Positions 53,172 to 61,490 of a stretch of DNA of 64,000 nt are shown piece by piece. Position 1 is the stretch's first letter. The number at the start of each line of letters is the position of its first letter. A program made the position numbers and the translations under genes. This DNA is from a virus, in the IMG/VR virus record IMGVR_UViG_3300036770_008702, positions 19,952 to 83,951 of that record. One strand, 5' to 3'. The notes beneath the pieces were generated by a model. That model saw only the letters and a list, made by a program, of their open reading frames with translations. It was not told the origin of the DNA and did not search any database.

Positions 53172-54857
53172 TCACGCCGCCCTCCCCATCCCCTGCGGGA
53201 ACACCGCGGCGATGATCTGCGGCCGGTGCCAGAGGAAGTTCAGCCGGCAGTTCGCGGCATACTTCGACAGGCCGAAGTCCAGGGTGGGATTGCTGTCGCC
53301 GGCGCCGAGAAGAAGTTCCCGCTGGCGGGCTGTCGCCGGGTGGTTGAGCCAGAGCCGCGACTTGCTGGCGGCCGCCCCGGTCTCGGTCTGGCGCAGGAAG
53401 TCGTCGGCGGCCGCCAGCACCTGGATGCGCTCGCCGACGGCCAGCTGGCGCAGCCTGGCCGGCTTGGCGCGCCCCATCGCGTGCCAGTGGGTGCCGTCGA
53501 AAAACACCCCGGCCCAGGCATCGAAGCCCGAGGCGATCATCGCATGGCCGTCGCCATGCATGTCCCACCACCGGAAGGGCGACCGGTCGAGCAGGTCGAT
53601 CTCGGTGAGGTCGAACGCCTCAAGCACGCGCTTGTCGCGGAGCTTGCGCTGCCAGACATGGCCGCAGAACGGGCAGGCCACCGTGCCCAGCGGCACCTCG
53701 GCGTCGCAGCCGGGGCAGATCTTGTAGGGGGCCTTGCCGGTGTCCTCGTCCTCTTCCTCGGCGAGGGTGCCGTCATGCTCGATCGAACCGTGGCGCAGCG
53801 CGGCCCCGGCGAAGTCCAGCACCAGGCAGTCGGTCTTGACCACGCCGGGGAAGCGCTCGGGGTCGACCTTGCGCAATCCGCGTCCGATCGCCTGCACGAA
53901 GGTGCCACGATGCAGCATGGGGCGCAGCACGATGATGCAGCCGACCGGCTGGCTGTCGAAGCCTTCGGTGAGCACCATGCAGTTGGTGATTACCTGGACC
54001 TCGCCGCGGTCGAACTGCGCCAGCAGCGCGGTGCGTTCGCGGGCAGGCATCTCGCCGGTGACGGTGGCCGCCGTCACCCCCGTCGCGCGGAAGGCGGCCG
54101 CGACCGCCTCGGCGTGGGCCACGGTGGCGCAGAAGGCGATGGTGCGCCGGTCGGGGGCACGCTCCTGCCAGTGGGCGACCACCGCCTCGTTGAGCACCGC
54201 CCGGTTCAGGACCTTGGCGGCCGCATCCATGTCGTAGTCGCCGGCGGTGGCGCCGACCTGGTCGAGGTCGTCGGAGATGCCGAGGTCGATGGTGAAGGTG
54301 CGCGGCGGCACCAGGATGCCCTGGGCGATCAGGGTGGCGATCGGCAGGTGGAAGGCGATGTTGGAGAAGGTCTTGCGCAGGCTGCGCCCGTCGCCGCGCT
54401 CGGGGGTGGCGGACAGGCCCAGCAGCTTCACCGCGGGGTTGGCGGCGCGGGCGTCGGCGATGATCGACTGATAGCTGTCGGCGGCGGCGCGGTGGCACTC
54501 GTCGATGACGAGGTGCGAGAGCCGCGGCATGCGCATCCGGCGCGCGGCGCGGGCCAGGGTCTGCACGCTGCCGAACACGATGCGGCCGGACCAGTCGTCA
54601 CGCTCGGCCTTGACGATCGAGGCGGGCAGGCCGGTAACCGCGCCGATGGTGCGGCGGTTCTGCTCGATCAGCTCGTCGGTGTGCTGCAGCACCAGGAAGC
54701 TGGCGGTCGGGTCCTGCTCCGACTCCTCGCCGATGTAGAAGCCGGCCACGGCGGTCTTGCCGGCGCCCACCGGGAGGGCGACAAGCGTGTTGCCGTGGCT
54801 GGCGATCCTGCTGCGGGCGGCGGCAACCGCCGCCCGCTGGTAGTCGCGAGGGATCAT
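53172..54857 (-). CDS. SF2 DEAD/DEAH-type helicase with zinc ribbon
   Basis: 561 residues. Motifs: MIPRDYQRAAV (Q-like), ALPVGAGKTAV (Walker A), VIDECHRAAA (motif II DECH), GLSATPERGDGR (III), QVITNCMVLTEGFD (V) and FVQAIGRGLRKV (VI). A zinc ribbon ICPGCDAEVPLGTVACPFCG follows near residue 395. The last ~150 residues are a domain seen in phage helicases of this group. It probably unwinds or remodels DNA during phage recombination. It is part of the same operon as the nuclease. Confidence 0.92.
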   Translation of the reverse strand: MIPRDYQRAAVAAARSRIASHGNTLVALPVGAGKTAVAGFYIGEESEQDPTASFLVLQHTDELIEQNRRTIGAVTGLPASIVKAERDDWSGRIVFGSVQTLARAARRMRMPRLSHLVIDECHRAAADSYQSIIADARAANPAVKLLGLSATPERGDGRSLRKTFSNIAFHLPIATLIAQGILVPPRTFTIDLGISDDLDQVGATAGDYDMDAAAKVLNRAVLNEAVVAHWQERAPDRRTIAFCATVAHAEAVAAAFRATGVTAATVTGEMPARERTALLAQFDRGEVQVITNCMVLTEGFDSQPVGCIIVLRPMLHRGTFVQAIGRGLRKVDPERFPGVVKTDCLVLDFAGAALRHGSIEHDGTLAEEEDEDTGKAPYKICPGCDAEVPLGTVACPFCGHVWQRKLRDKRVLEAFDLTEIDLLDRSPFRWWDMHGDGHAMIASGFDAWAGVFFDGTHWHAMGRAKPARLRQLAVGERIQVLAAADDFLRQTETGAAASKSRLWLNHPATARQRELLLGAGDSNPTLDFGLSKYAANCRLNFLWHRPQIIAAVFPQGMGRAA

Positions 54858-54872
54858 TGTCCGGGTCCCTCC

Positions 54873-55574
54873 TCAGCGTGCCCAGAACGGTGCGGCGCTT
54901 GCCGGGTCCGACGCCGGAGCGGCGTGCGCGGTCGGTGCGGTGGGTGCAGCCGGGGCGGCCCAGGGCAACGCGTTGCCGTTCGGTGGCATGACGGCCATCG
55001 GAGCGCCGGGCGGCGGGGCCGCCATGCCGGCGTGGTGCGACGGCGCCATGACCGGCACCGCGCCCATGACCCGCGCATAGTCCGGGTGGTCGGGGCCCAG
55101 CGCGGCGGCGATCGAATTGCGCCCGTCCTCGGTGGGGGCGGACTTGTCCTTGTCGATGCCGATGCGGCCGACAAACTCGAGGCCGTTCAGGTCGCCGTAG
55201 CCGTGGATGACACGGGCGGCACGCGCCCGGTCGGAGCTGTCCTTGCTGGCGATGCCGCGGGCGCTCTCCAGGATGCCGCGGATGAGCGACCGGCCGCGGT
55301 TGCCGTAGGAGTCGTCGGCCCCGGCACCGCCTTTGCCGCGCAGCCCGATGCGCGTGTAGATGCGCCGCCGGGCATGCGGGCCGTCCAGCACCACCGCCTC
55401 GGTGTTGAGGTACTGCGCCTCGCTGGTCTTGCTCTGGGTCACCCAGCCCTCGGGGCCGACTCCGCCGGGGCGGATGGTGAGCCGGACCTTGACCAGCGTG
55501 CCCGCGGGGATCAGATCGAAGGCGTTCTGCTGCGCGTCAGCGCCGTTGAAGTCGTGCGTGAAGCTGCCGGACAT
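54873..55574 (-). CDS. Phage single-stranded DNA-binding-like protein
   Basis: 233 residues (MSGSFTHDFNGADAQQNAFD). The N-terminal ~130 residues contain FDLIPAGTLVKVRLTIRPGG and LNTEAVVLDGPHARRRIYTR, an OB-like beta pattern related to DUF669-type phage proteins. The C-terminal tail is disordered, Ala/Pro-rich. It lies between the helicase and the Sak4-like gene, the usual neighbourhood of ssDNA-binding proteins that pair with Sak4 annealases. The assignment is an inference from position and pattern. Confidence 0.65.
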   Translation of the reverse strand: MSGSFTHDFNGADAQQNAFDLIPAGTLVKVRLTIRPGGVGPEGWVTQSKTSEAQYLNTEAVVLDGPHARRRIYTRIGLRGKGGAGADDSYGNRGRSLIRGILESARGIASKDSSDRARAARVIHGYGDLNGLEFVGRIGIDKDKSAPTEDGRNSIAAALGPDHPDYARVMGAVPVMAPSHHAGMAAPPPGAPMAVMPPNGNALPWAAPAAPTAPTAHAAPASDPASAAPFWAR

Positions 55575-55577
55575 GGC

Positions 55578-56504
55578 TCAGCCCTCCTGCGTCGTCGTGG
55601 GAGTGGGGGTGGGGGCGCCGGACGGTGTCGGGGTGTCGGGCGGCAGCGCGATCTGGAAATGCGCCGTGGGCGGCGCGGTGAGCGGGCGCCGGATCTTGGC
55701 CATCAGCCGGCCGAGATGGGCTTCCTCGATCGTCGCCAGGCGGCCGGACCGGTCCTTCGCCGGGACGCCCAGCGGGTTGAGCGTCGTGCAGATGAACGCG
55801 CGATACGGCATGTCGTCGGGGCCGCGCAGCTCGGCCAGCGTGATCAGTTCGTCGACCACGCCGGGCAATTCCAACCCGGTCTTGGTGCCTTCGACCTGGA
55901 GTGCGAAGTAGGGCCGATTGAAGTCATCGACCTTCTTGTCGAGAATTGCCGCGAGCCAAACGTTCTTGTTCGGCACGTGCTGCAAGTGCGTGATCCAGGA
56001 AATCATCTCCTGGCCGAGCAGACCGTAGGCGGCGCGGAGGTCCGGCTTGCCGCTGCGATCCGACTGCGCCTGCGGCTGACCCTTGGACCACTGCAGACAC
56101 AGCCTGGACGCGACAGTGACCGAGTCGACGAAAATCGTTTCGTATTTGGCCAGAACATGGGGATCGCCGAAGGCGGCACAGACGCGGGCGTAGTGCGTGC
56201 TGTCGTAGGGCTGGTCGGCGCGCATGGCGGGGTTGGGGCCGCCGATCCAGCAGGCGATGTCGCGCGCCAGTTCCCAGTCGCGGACCCGCACCTCGTCGCC
56301 CGGCCAGCCCTGGACGGCCAGTTCGCCGGCCTCCAGGTTCACGAACAGCGTCGTGGCCGGGTCGAGCGACCACAGCTGCGAGGTCTTGCCGATGCCCGAG
56401 GCGCCGGCGAGCACGCCCTTGATGCCGCGCCGCTCGGCCATGCGCTCGTCGGCGCTGATGATCCGGAAGCCGCTCGCCGGCGCCGGGGGGAACGGGGCGC
56501 TCAC
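55578..56504 (-). CDS. Sak4-like RecA-fold ATPase (AAA_24)
   Basis: 308 residues from GTG 56504, overlapping the upstream stop by 4 bases. Walker A is VLAGASGIGKTS (K40). KYETIFVDSVTVASRLCLQW carries Walker B. The family of phage nucleotide-binding AAA_24 proteins includes Sak4 single-strand annealases. It should load on ssDNA and pair homologous strands. The surrounding SSB-like, helicase and nuclease genes fit a complete phage recombination set. The C-terminus is proline-rich. Confidence 0.85.
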   Translation of the reverse strand: MSAPFPPAPASGFRIISADERMAERRGIKGVLAGASGIGKTSQLWSLDPATTLFVNLEAGELAVQGWPGDEVRVRDWELARDIACWIGGPNPAMRADQPYDSTHYARVCAAFGDPHVLAKYETIFVDSVTVASRLCLQWSKGQPQAQSDRSGKPDLRAAYGLLGQEMISWITHLQHVPNKNVWLAAILDKKVDDFNRPYFALQVEGTKTGLELPGVVDELITLAELRGPDDMPYRAFICTTLNPLGVPAKDRSGRLATIEEAHLGRLMAKIRRPLTAPPTAHFQIALPPDTPTPSGAPTPTPTTTQEG

Positions 56505-56935
56505 TTCAGCCCCCGCACGGTCTGCACCGCGGCGTCCGCCGCATTGGCCGAGCCCACGGCGCCTGCCTCGCGCGCCAGATCGTGCAGGCGCTGGAGGTCA
56601 TCGACCACGCGCAGGATGGCGCGGGCGCTGCGGTTCATCTGGCTGGCAGCGAAAGCGATATCGTCGACCGACGCCTCAGCCACACGCTTGGTGACCACCG
56701 TGTTGGGGTTGCCCGCCACGGGCACCGTGATGGTCTCGGGCAAGTTCTTGAGCCAATGGGTCTCGCGCAAGGCCTCGATGGCGGACTTGGGCTGCTTCAC
56801 CGCGCCCGCCGTGGCGGCCGACGGCTTGGCGGGATCGGCGGCCAAGCCGGGCTTCGAGAAGGAAAAGAGGGCGACGAGGCCGGTGAGCAGCGCGAGCGCG
56901 CGGCGACCCGGCGGATGGTGGGGGGAGAGAGTCAT
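56501..56935 (-). CDS. Hypothetical phage protein with hydrophobic N-terminus
   Basis: 144 residues from ATG 56935 (MTLSPHHPPGRRALALLTGL). The first 32 residues look like a signal peptide (LALLTGLVALFSFSKPGLAA), odd for a gene in a recombination operon. The rest contains ASVDDIAFAASQMNRSARAI and LRVVDDLQRLHDLAREAG, a helical domain. If translation starts later, the hydrophobic part would not be made, but I see no better start. It overlaps the Sak4-like start by 4 bases. Function is unknown. Confidence 0.55.
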   Translation of the reverse strand: MTLSPHHPPGRRALALLTGLVALFSFSKPGLAADPAKPSAATAGAVKQPKSAIEALRETHWLKNLPETITVPVAGNPNTVVTKRVAEASVDDIAFAASQMNRSARAILRVVDDLQRLHDLAREAGAVGSANAADAAVQTVRGLK

Positions 56936-57078
56936 TGGGGGGAGCTCCGTTCTGTCGGTGCTCCGTTCGTCGAATGGGAGACTGCCGGGCCCCGACGCGG
57001 TGGAGCAGACCGTCCTGGTATTTCCGCGTCGCCGCGGTGTTGCATTTCCAGGAAGACCCGGCAGCGAACCGGGTGGGA

Positions 57079-57306
57079 TCAGGCGGCGCTCATCTCCTTG
57101 CGCTGCGCTTCCTCGAAGCTTTCGATATCGGAAAGGACGTAGGTCACGTGACCGCCGAGTTTGAAATACGGCGGCCCCTTTCCCTCGGAGCGCCACCGCT
57201 CCAGCGTGCGCACCGACACGTCCCAGCGCGTCGCCAGCTGGCGCTGGTTGATGTGCCGCACCGCAGTGCCGTCACACCGGCCGGCCAAGTAATGATGCTT
57301 GCTCAT
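57079..57306 (-). CDS. Small helix-turn-helix (excisionase-like) protein
   Basis: 75 residues from ATG 57306, which overlaps the upstream stop by 4 bases. INQRQLATRWDVSVRTLERWRS is a MerR/AlpA-type helix-turn-helix, followed by a wing (GKGPPYFKLGGHVTY). Such proteins act as excisionases or small regulators of lysogeny. It sits at the head of the recombination operon and could control it or help excision with the serine recombinase. The exact role is inferred. Confidence 0.78.
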   Translation of the reverse strand: MSKHHYLAGRCDGTAVRHINQRQLATRWDVSVRTLERWRSEGKGPPYFKLGGHVTYVLSDIESFEEAQRKEMSAA

Positions 57307-57602
57307 GCCGGGCACCTACCGGCGCGGCTTCCGAAGTGTCGGGGTGCCGAGTTGTACCCCCTGAACCCTGCCGCTTCTCCATGAGATGAGATGATCGAGG
57401 ATGTGCATCGCGCTGCCTCGCGGACGTCGGGCGCGGGCTCGCTGACGTAGATCGCCAGCAGCGGCGTCCCATCGGCATGGGTGCCAGCGTCCTCGATTTG
57501 GTAGTTGCAGTTGGGCTCGCAGACCTCGGTCAGTTCCCAGCGGCGATAGAGTCCTGGAAGACGCCTGAAATCCGCGAGCGACAGATCGGCAGTGCGGTTC
57601 AT
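57303..57602 (-). CDS. Small phage hypothetical protein
   Basis: 99 residues (MNRTADLSLADFRRLPGLYR). The first ~65 residues (including CEPNCNYQIEDAGTHADGTP) have good coding character with two close cysteines. The C-terminal ~30 residues are less convincing. It overlaps the HTH gene by 4 bases and starts about 85 bases after the sigma-like gene. No family is known to me. Confidence 0.55.
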   Translation of the reverse strand: MNRTADLSLADFRRLPGLYRRWELTEVCEPNCNYQIEDAGTHADGTPLLAIYVSEPAPDVREAARCTSSIISSHGEAAGFRGYNSAPRHFGSRAGRCPA

Positions 57603-57686
57603 GCTTGCCTGCTTTCGGCTGAAGGGACGGCGCTCGGAGCGCTCGAACGGGAAAAGCCATCGGCGAAGGCAGATCGGGACATCGGC

Positions 57687-58409
57687 TCAGGGGATTTCCG
57701 CCAGGGCGTCGCGCAGCTTGGGCATCGCGCGCTGGTAGCGCTTGCGGGCGGCGGCCTCGGTCAGGCCCATCTCGACGGCGACCTCGGCCTGCGAGAAACC
57801 CTCGATCGCCACGCGGATCACCAGAAGGGCGTCCGCGCCGATCAGCTTGTGCAGGTCGTCCTGCAGGTGCGCATCTTCCGCCCCGGGCTGTCGCCCCGCC
57901 TGATCGGCGGGCACGTCGTTGATCTCGATATCGCTGGCCAGATCTTCGCAGGCTGCTTCGCGCTTGCGCGCGCGAATCATGTCGCGCTCGACGTTCCGCA
58001 GGACTGAGGCTGCGATCCAGTTGACGCGCCCCAGGTCGAGGCCGCGGACTGCCTCAGTGGTGCGCGCCAGCACGTCGGACGTCATCTCGTTGGCTGTGCC
58101 GATCCTGCGCCAGATCGAGCGGCGCCGGATGGCGTCGAGGCCGGGCCAGAGCGCCAGCAACAGCAGCGTCAGGGCGCAGTCGGACGCGGGTCCGTCGCCC
58201 TGCGCAGCTACGACCAGCGCGGAAAGAATCACGTTCTTCCGGGCCGGATCGCCGGTCGTACGATGCAGCCCGTCAAGAAGGGCCGCTGGATCGCGGAACG
58301 GCGCGAGGGCGGCCTGCGTGCGCCGGACGGCGTCGAAACTACGCTGGAAGTGAAGGCTCGTGGAGGAATGCATGAGGTGATCACGGATCTCGTGCCACGC
58401 GAAGGACAT
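57687..58409 (-). CDS. Sigma-70-like regulatory factor
   Basis: 240 residues (MSFAWHEIRDHLMHSSTSLH). The middle region has RVNWIAASVLRNVERDMIRA, compatible with a sigma region-2-like helix. The C-terminus carries a region-4-type helix-turn-helix: GFSQAEVAVEMGLTEAAARK, then RYQRAMPKLRDAL. It resembles ECF-type sigma factors, although region 2 is weak. In a prophage it may drive late or early transcription. A DNA-binding regulator that is not a true sigma factor remains possible. Confidence 0.72.
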   Translation of the reverse strand: MSFAWHEIRDHLMHSSTSLHFQRSFDAVRRTQAALAPFRDPAALLDGLHRTTGDPARKNVILSALVVAAQGDGPASDCALTLLLLALWPGLDAIRRRSIWRRIGTANEMTSDVLARTTEAVRGLDLGRVNWIAASVLRNVERDMIRARKREAACEDLASDIEINDVPADQAGRQPGAEDAHLQDDLHKLIGADALLVIRVAIEGFSQAEVAVEMGLTEAAARKRYQRAMPKLRDALAEIP

Positions 58410-58505
58410 CGGACGCCTGCCTTGCGGCCAGGCGTCCGGCGCCTTGTCGTGGCCAGGTCAGGACGTCGCGCGTCTCTGCGATTTCAGGGGGGGTAACTGT
58501 GCGCG

Positions 58506-58751
58506 TCAGCGCGCGGGCGCGGTCGCGTTGTTCAGCGTGCTGCAGCCACGGCAGGTGGCCTGAACCGGAAAGCCCACGAGATACTCGTGCCCCCGCGCGA
58601 AGCGCAGGTGCATCCGGCCGTCCCGGCAGACTCCGAGCAGCTTGTCACAGCGCGTGCAGCGCCATTCCGCGTTCAGGGTGGTGGGCTTGGTCGTCGCGGC
58701 GCCGGTCCAGCTCGTCGGGGCTGCCTGGCGCGAGGGGAAGGGAGTCGGCAT
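58506..58751 (-). CDS. Com-like zinc-ribbon protein
   Basis: 81 residues (MPTPFPSRQAAPTSWTGAAT). WRCTRCDKLLGV and ATCRGCSTLNNAT supply two CxxC pairs about 37 residues apart, as in the Com family of Mu, which activates translation of the mom modification gene. No mom gene is visible here. It may regulate another phage gene, and the adjacent 749-residue gene is the closest candidate. Family similarity is good; the role is inferred. Confidence 0.65.
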   Translation of the reverse strand: MPTPFPSRQAAPTSWTGAATTKPTTLNAEWRCTRCDKLLGVCRDGRMHLRFARGHEYLVGFPVQATCRGCSTLNNATAPAR

Positions 58752-58829
58752 GGGAGTGCTCCTCTATGTGGAGCCCCTCCAGTAATCAGCGGTTCGTTAG
58801 ACCGTCTCCCGCTTCATTTTAGACGGCCT

Positions 58830-61079
58830 TTAGACGACGGCCTCGACGGGCGCTTCGACCGGTTCGGGTGCTGGCCGCGGCGCGACGATCAGGCGCCAGT
58901 AGCCGCGCTTCGCCCCCTTTGCGATGTAGAAATCTATGATGTCCTGCCACATCTCCTTGCGGAACGCCTGCTGGGGACTCTTTGCCGAGAAACCCTTCAT
59001 CAGGTCGCCGACGTAAACGTCCGCGGTGCCCGTTGCATACGCGGCGACAAGGCGTTCGAAGATCGTAAGTTGTTCATTTCCAGCGAGGTACAGCGGCTCA
59101 CGGCCGGGAATGTAGAGCGTCCCGGATTGCGTGCTGCTGCGGTCGACACGCGGCGACCCGCCGCCGTGCGCGAGCGAGTGGCTGCTCCGATATGCGAGTT
59201 CCAGGCCGTCGCGGGAGAAGAGCATCTCGTCGTCAGCGGGTGATAGATGTAACAGAAGCGGTACGACCACGTTCGACCCGAGATGCGATGGCATTTCTTC
59301 GCTTGCCGCCAGGATGATCCCGACGCCAGATGTATTCCGGGCTCGCAACATCAAATCCAGCCGCTGTGCAGTTCTTGGGTCATTGATGCGCCTGGCAAAA
59401 TAGACGAGAACGTCGGCATCATCGATCCGCATTGCACCCAGAAGATTCAGGTCCCGGTCGAGGATCTGGGCTGCCCGCTTGTTCAAGATCGGTTTCATCA
59501 GCCGCATGAGCGTCTCTTGAAGCCACTGGCCGTTGATGGCAAACATCTTGATATCCGATACAGGTCGCCTGCCTGCGTCCTGGCCGAACGGCCCCTCCGT
59601 GCGGACCATGCCTGCTGTCGCCGAGGGCTTGATGGTGCCTTCCCCGTCGATGTCGTCGTCCTCGATGAGGACCACATCCTGCCGATCACGGCGCTCGAGC
59701 AGCCCGCCTTCGATAAGACGGCTGGCGTCGAGCCCCAGTTCCAGAAGATACGCGCCGCTGACCTCGTCCTCGACCCGGTCGTAGAGTTGAACTAGCTGGG
59801 GGAATATCGCGCGCAGGTCGTCGGGTGCGATCTGCCGGAATGCGCTGAGAATCCCCCATTCCTTCAGGAGCGCAAAGCCAAGGCTGCGCTCTTCCGGATC
59901 CATCTTACTCTGTAGATTGCAGCTCTTCGTGCCGGCGATCGTGATGTTGATCGTCCGCTCCTTCTCGTCGCCGACGCGATTGTAGGCGACCGCGATCCCG
60001 ATCCGGCTGAACGCCTCGGCGCGCCGAAAGATGTTTCCGGCCCCAAGATACTGGTCCGCCACTTCCTCGATATCGTCGTCAACGGTGACCTTCAGCTGCA
60101 GCTTACGGCGCCAAGTGCCTAGCCGAACCTCGGCTTCCAGAACGCGCGCAAACGCGAGCTGGTAGCCCTCGATCTCGGGAGGCTTCAGAAGGAGCGAAGT
60201 ACGGAACCGGGATAGGTTGTAACGCTTCCAGGTCAATGGCTTCTGAGAGATGTCGTGCCCGAGGGCGATTTCGGCGAACGCGTCGCTGACCGTCTGGCGG
60301 ACCACCGGGCTGTCGGCGCAGACCTCGATCTGGCGCAGCGATGGCGTGTAAATCAGCGTCGCCTCGTTCGGCGGGCGATAGTAGATGGTGTCCCTGCGTC
60401 CGTCATGCCGGTGGTCGTGGACGCTCGATAGCGGCCCGCCATGCCGGACGATTAGCATGATCGATGCAGGGTGCGAGTCGGTGGCCGGCAGATTGAGAGC
60501 CTTCACCTCGCATGAAATCTCCGGTTTCAGCTCAAGCATGTCCTTGATCTTTGTGGCCAGCGCCGCCTCGTCGATTGCCGCAGCATCGAGCGCCATGTGG
60601 TTCTCGAGTTCGACCTCGAAGGCGTCATAGAGCTTGCCATGGTCACGGAACTGCCGGGCGAAATGGAAGCTCTCTGCATCCGCGAAAGTCTTGTACGCGT
60701 TCAAGTAGACCCATATGCTTCTGCATAGCTGATCGGGCTGGCGCTCGAATTGTTCCGATTGGCCGCCATCGAGCCGCTGCTCGACGATCGTCGTAAGGGA
60801 GGTGACGCCTTTGCCGTCCGCGAGAGACCGGATCCTTCGTGCTCGCTGCTCTGCTGGCTGCAGTTCGTCCTGATCGAATTCTGACAGCGTCTGGATGAGT
60901 CTTTGCCTGAACATCTCGACCGCTTTTTTGTCAGAGTGATCAGGCAGGTCCTCGGGCAACTTGAAGTCTGGCTCGTTATCGCCCTCCCGAAAAGCAAGGG
61001 CTGCACGGGCGAGGTCGACGCGCGCATCTTCGATCAGCCTCAGGACATGGGGACCGATCCGATTTGCTTTACGCGCCAT
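58830..61079 (-). CDS. Large protein of unknown family
   Basis: 749 residues (MARKANRIGPHVLRLIEDAR). The first ~160 residues are charged and helical. A beta-rich middle (TIYYRPPNEATLIYTPSLRQ) continues to ~450. The acidic EDDDIDGEGTIKP near 500 is followed by DADVLVYFARRINDPRTAQR and GVGIILAASEEM, which look like a Rossmann-type strand-helix core. The C-terminus (MKGFSAKSPQQAFRKEMWQD) may be a winged helix. I recognise no family, and no signal peptide or membrane helix is seen. GC is slightly lower than in the recombination genes. It lies alone between phage regulators and the recombinase cassette, a place where accessory and defence genes often sit. Confidence 0.8.
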   Translation of the reverse strand: MARKANRIGPHVLRLIEDARVDLARAALAFREGDNEPDFKLPEDLPDHSDKKAVEMFRQRLIQTLSEFDQDELQPAEQRARRIRSLADGKGVTSLTTIVEQRLDGGQSEQFERQPDQLCRSIWVYLNAYKTFADAESFHFARQFRDHGKLYDAFEVELENHMALDAAAIDEAALATKIKDMLELKPEISCEVKALNLPATDSHPASIMLIVRHGGPLSSVHDHRHDGRRDTIYYRPPNEATLIYTPSLRQIEVCADSPVVRQTVSDAFAEIALGHDISQKPLTWKRYNLSRFRTSLLLKPPEIEGYQLAFARVLEAEVRLGTWRRKLQLKVTVDDDIEEVADQYLGAGNIFRRAEAFSRIGIAVAYNRVGDEKERTINITIAGTKSCNLQSKMDPEERSLGFALLKEWGILSAFRQIAPDDLRAIFPQLVQLYDRVEDEVSGAYLLELGLDASRLIEGGLLERRDRQDVVLIEDDDIDGEGTIKPSATAGMVRTEGPFGQDAGRRPVSDIKMFAINGQWLQETLMRLMKPILNKRAAQILDRDLNLLGAMRIDDADVLVYFARRINDPRTAQRLDLMLRARNTSGVGIILAASEEMPSHLGSNVVVPLLLHLSPADDEMLFSRDGLELAYRSSHSLAHGGGSPRVDRSSTQSGTLYIPGREPLYLAGNEQLTIFERLVAAYATGTADVYVGDLMKGFSAKSPQQAFRKEMWQDIIDFYIAKGAKRGYWRLIVAPRPAPEPVEAPVEAVV

Positions 61080-61271
61080 TGATTCACCGCAACGAACAAC
61101 TGATCAGGATTGATTCAACCCAAAATAATCATGGACGATGGGATTCGGTGCAAGATCGGATTTTCTGCCCTCGTTCGCAATTTAGAGAGTCGCCGTCGTT
61201 GGATGTCCCGTCTCAAGCCCCTGGGTGGCTTTTGATCGGTAACGACATCACCGAACACGCCCAACCGAGCC

Positions 61272-61490
61272 ATGAATCGCTCCAGCCCGCCCACCACCGG
61301 TCCCCATCTCCCACCGCACCTCCGCGAGGTCTGCGCCATCCTGGCCGCCGGCCTGCTGCGGCTGCGCAGCCGCAGCGCCGAGGAATGTGCCCGTGACGCC
61401 GCGGAGACCGGGGACCACGGAGAGTTTCGCCTACACTACGTGCCCCACCAGCGCGGTCATGCAACCCGGACCAACCGGAGAGACGCATGA
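61272..61490 (+). CDS. Small conserved protein at head of recombinase cassette
   Basis: 72 residues (MNRSSPPTTGPHLPPHLREV). LREVCAILAAGLLRLRSRSA is a conserved helix found in small proteins that precede DUF2924 genes. The stop overlaps the DUF2924 start by 4 bases (ATGA). It opens a cassette of four overlapping plus-strand genes. The 192-base gap before it is the likely promoter region. Function is unknown. Confidence 0.7.
   Translation: MNRSSPPTTGPHLPPHLREVCAILAAGLLRLRSRSAEECARDAAETGDHGEFRLHYVPHQRGHATRTNRRDA

Larger units (their letters stand above)
18489..58751. mobile_element. Siphovirus-type prophage (approximate limits)
   Basis: Continuous phage modules fill this span: tail fibres, hub, tape measure, chaperone frameshift pair, tube, connectors, endolysin, decoration protein, protease-capsid fusion, portal, terminase, methyltransferases, replication, recombination and regulators. 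Nearly all are on the minus strand with 1- to 4-base overlaps. Left and right limits are estimates, since I could not find attachment sites. The left limit may be near 17240 and the right limit may include the 58830-63722 genes. Lambda-type terminase and portal plus a long tape measure indicate a long non-contractile tail; no sheath gene is seen. Confidence 0.85.

Noticed and set aside
53226-57164. 1312-codon plus-strand open frame under the recombination operon
   Set aside because: Crosses several well-supported minus-strand genes (helicase, SSB-like, Sak4-like) and has no domain-like sequence; a shadow frame.
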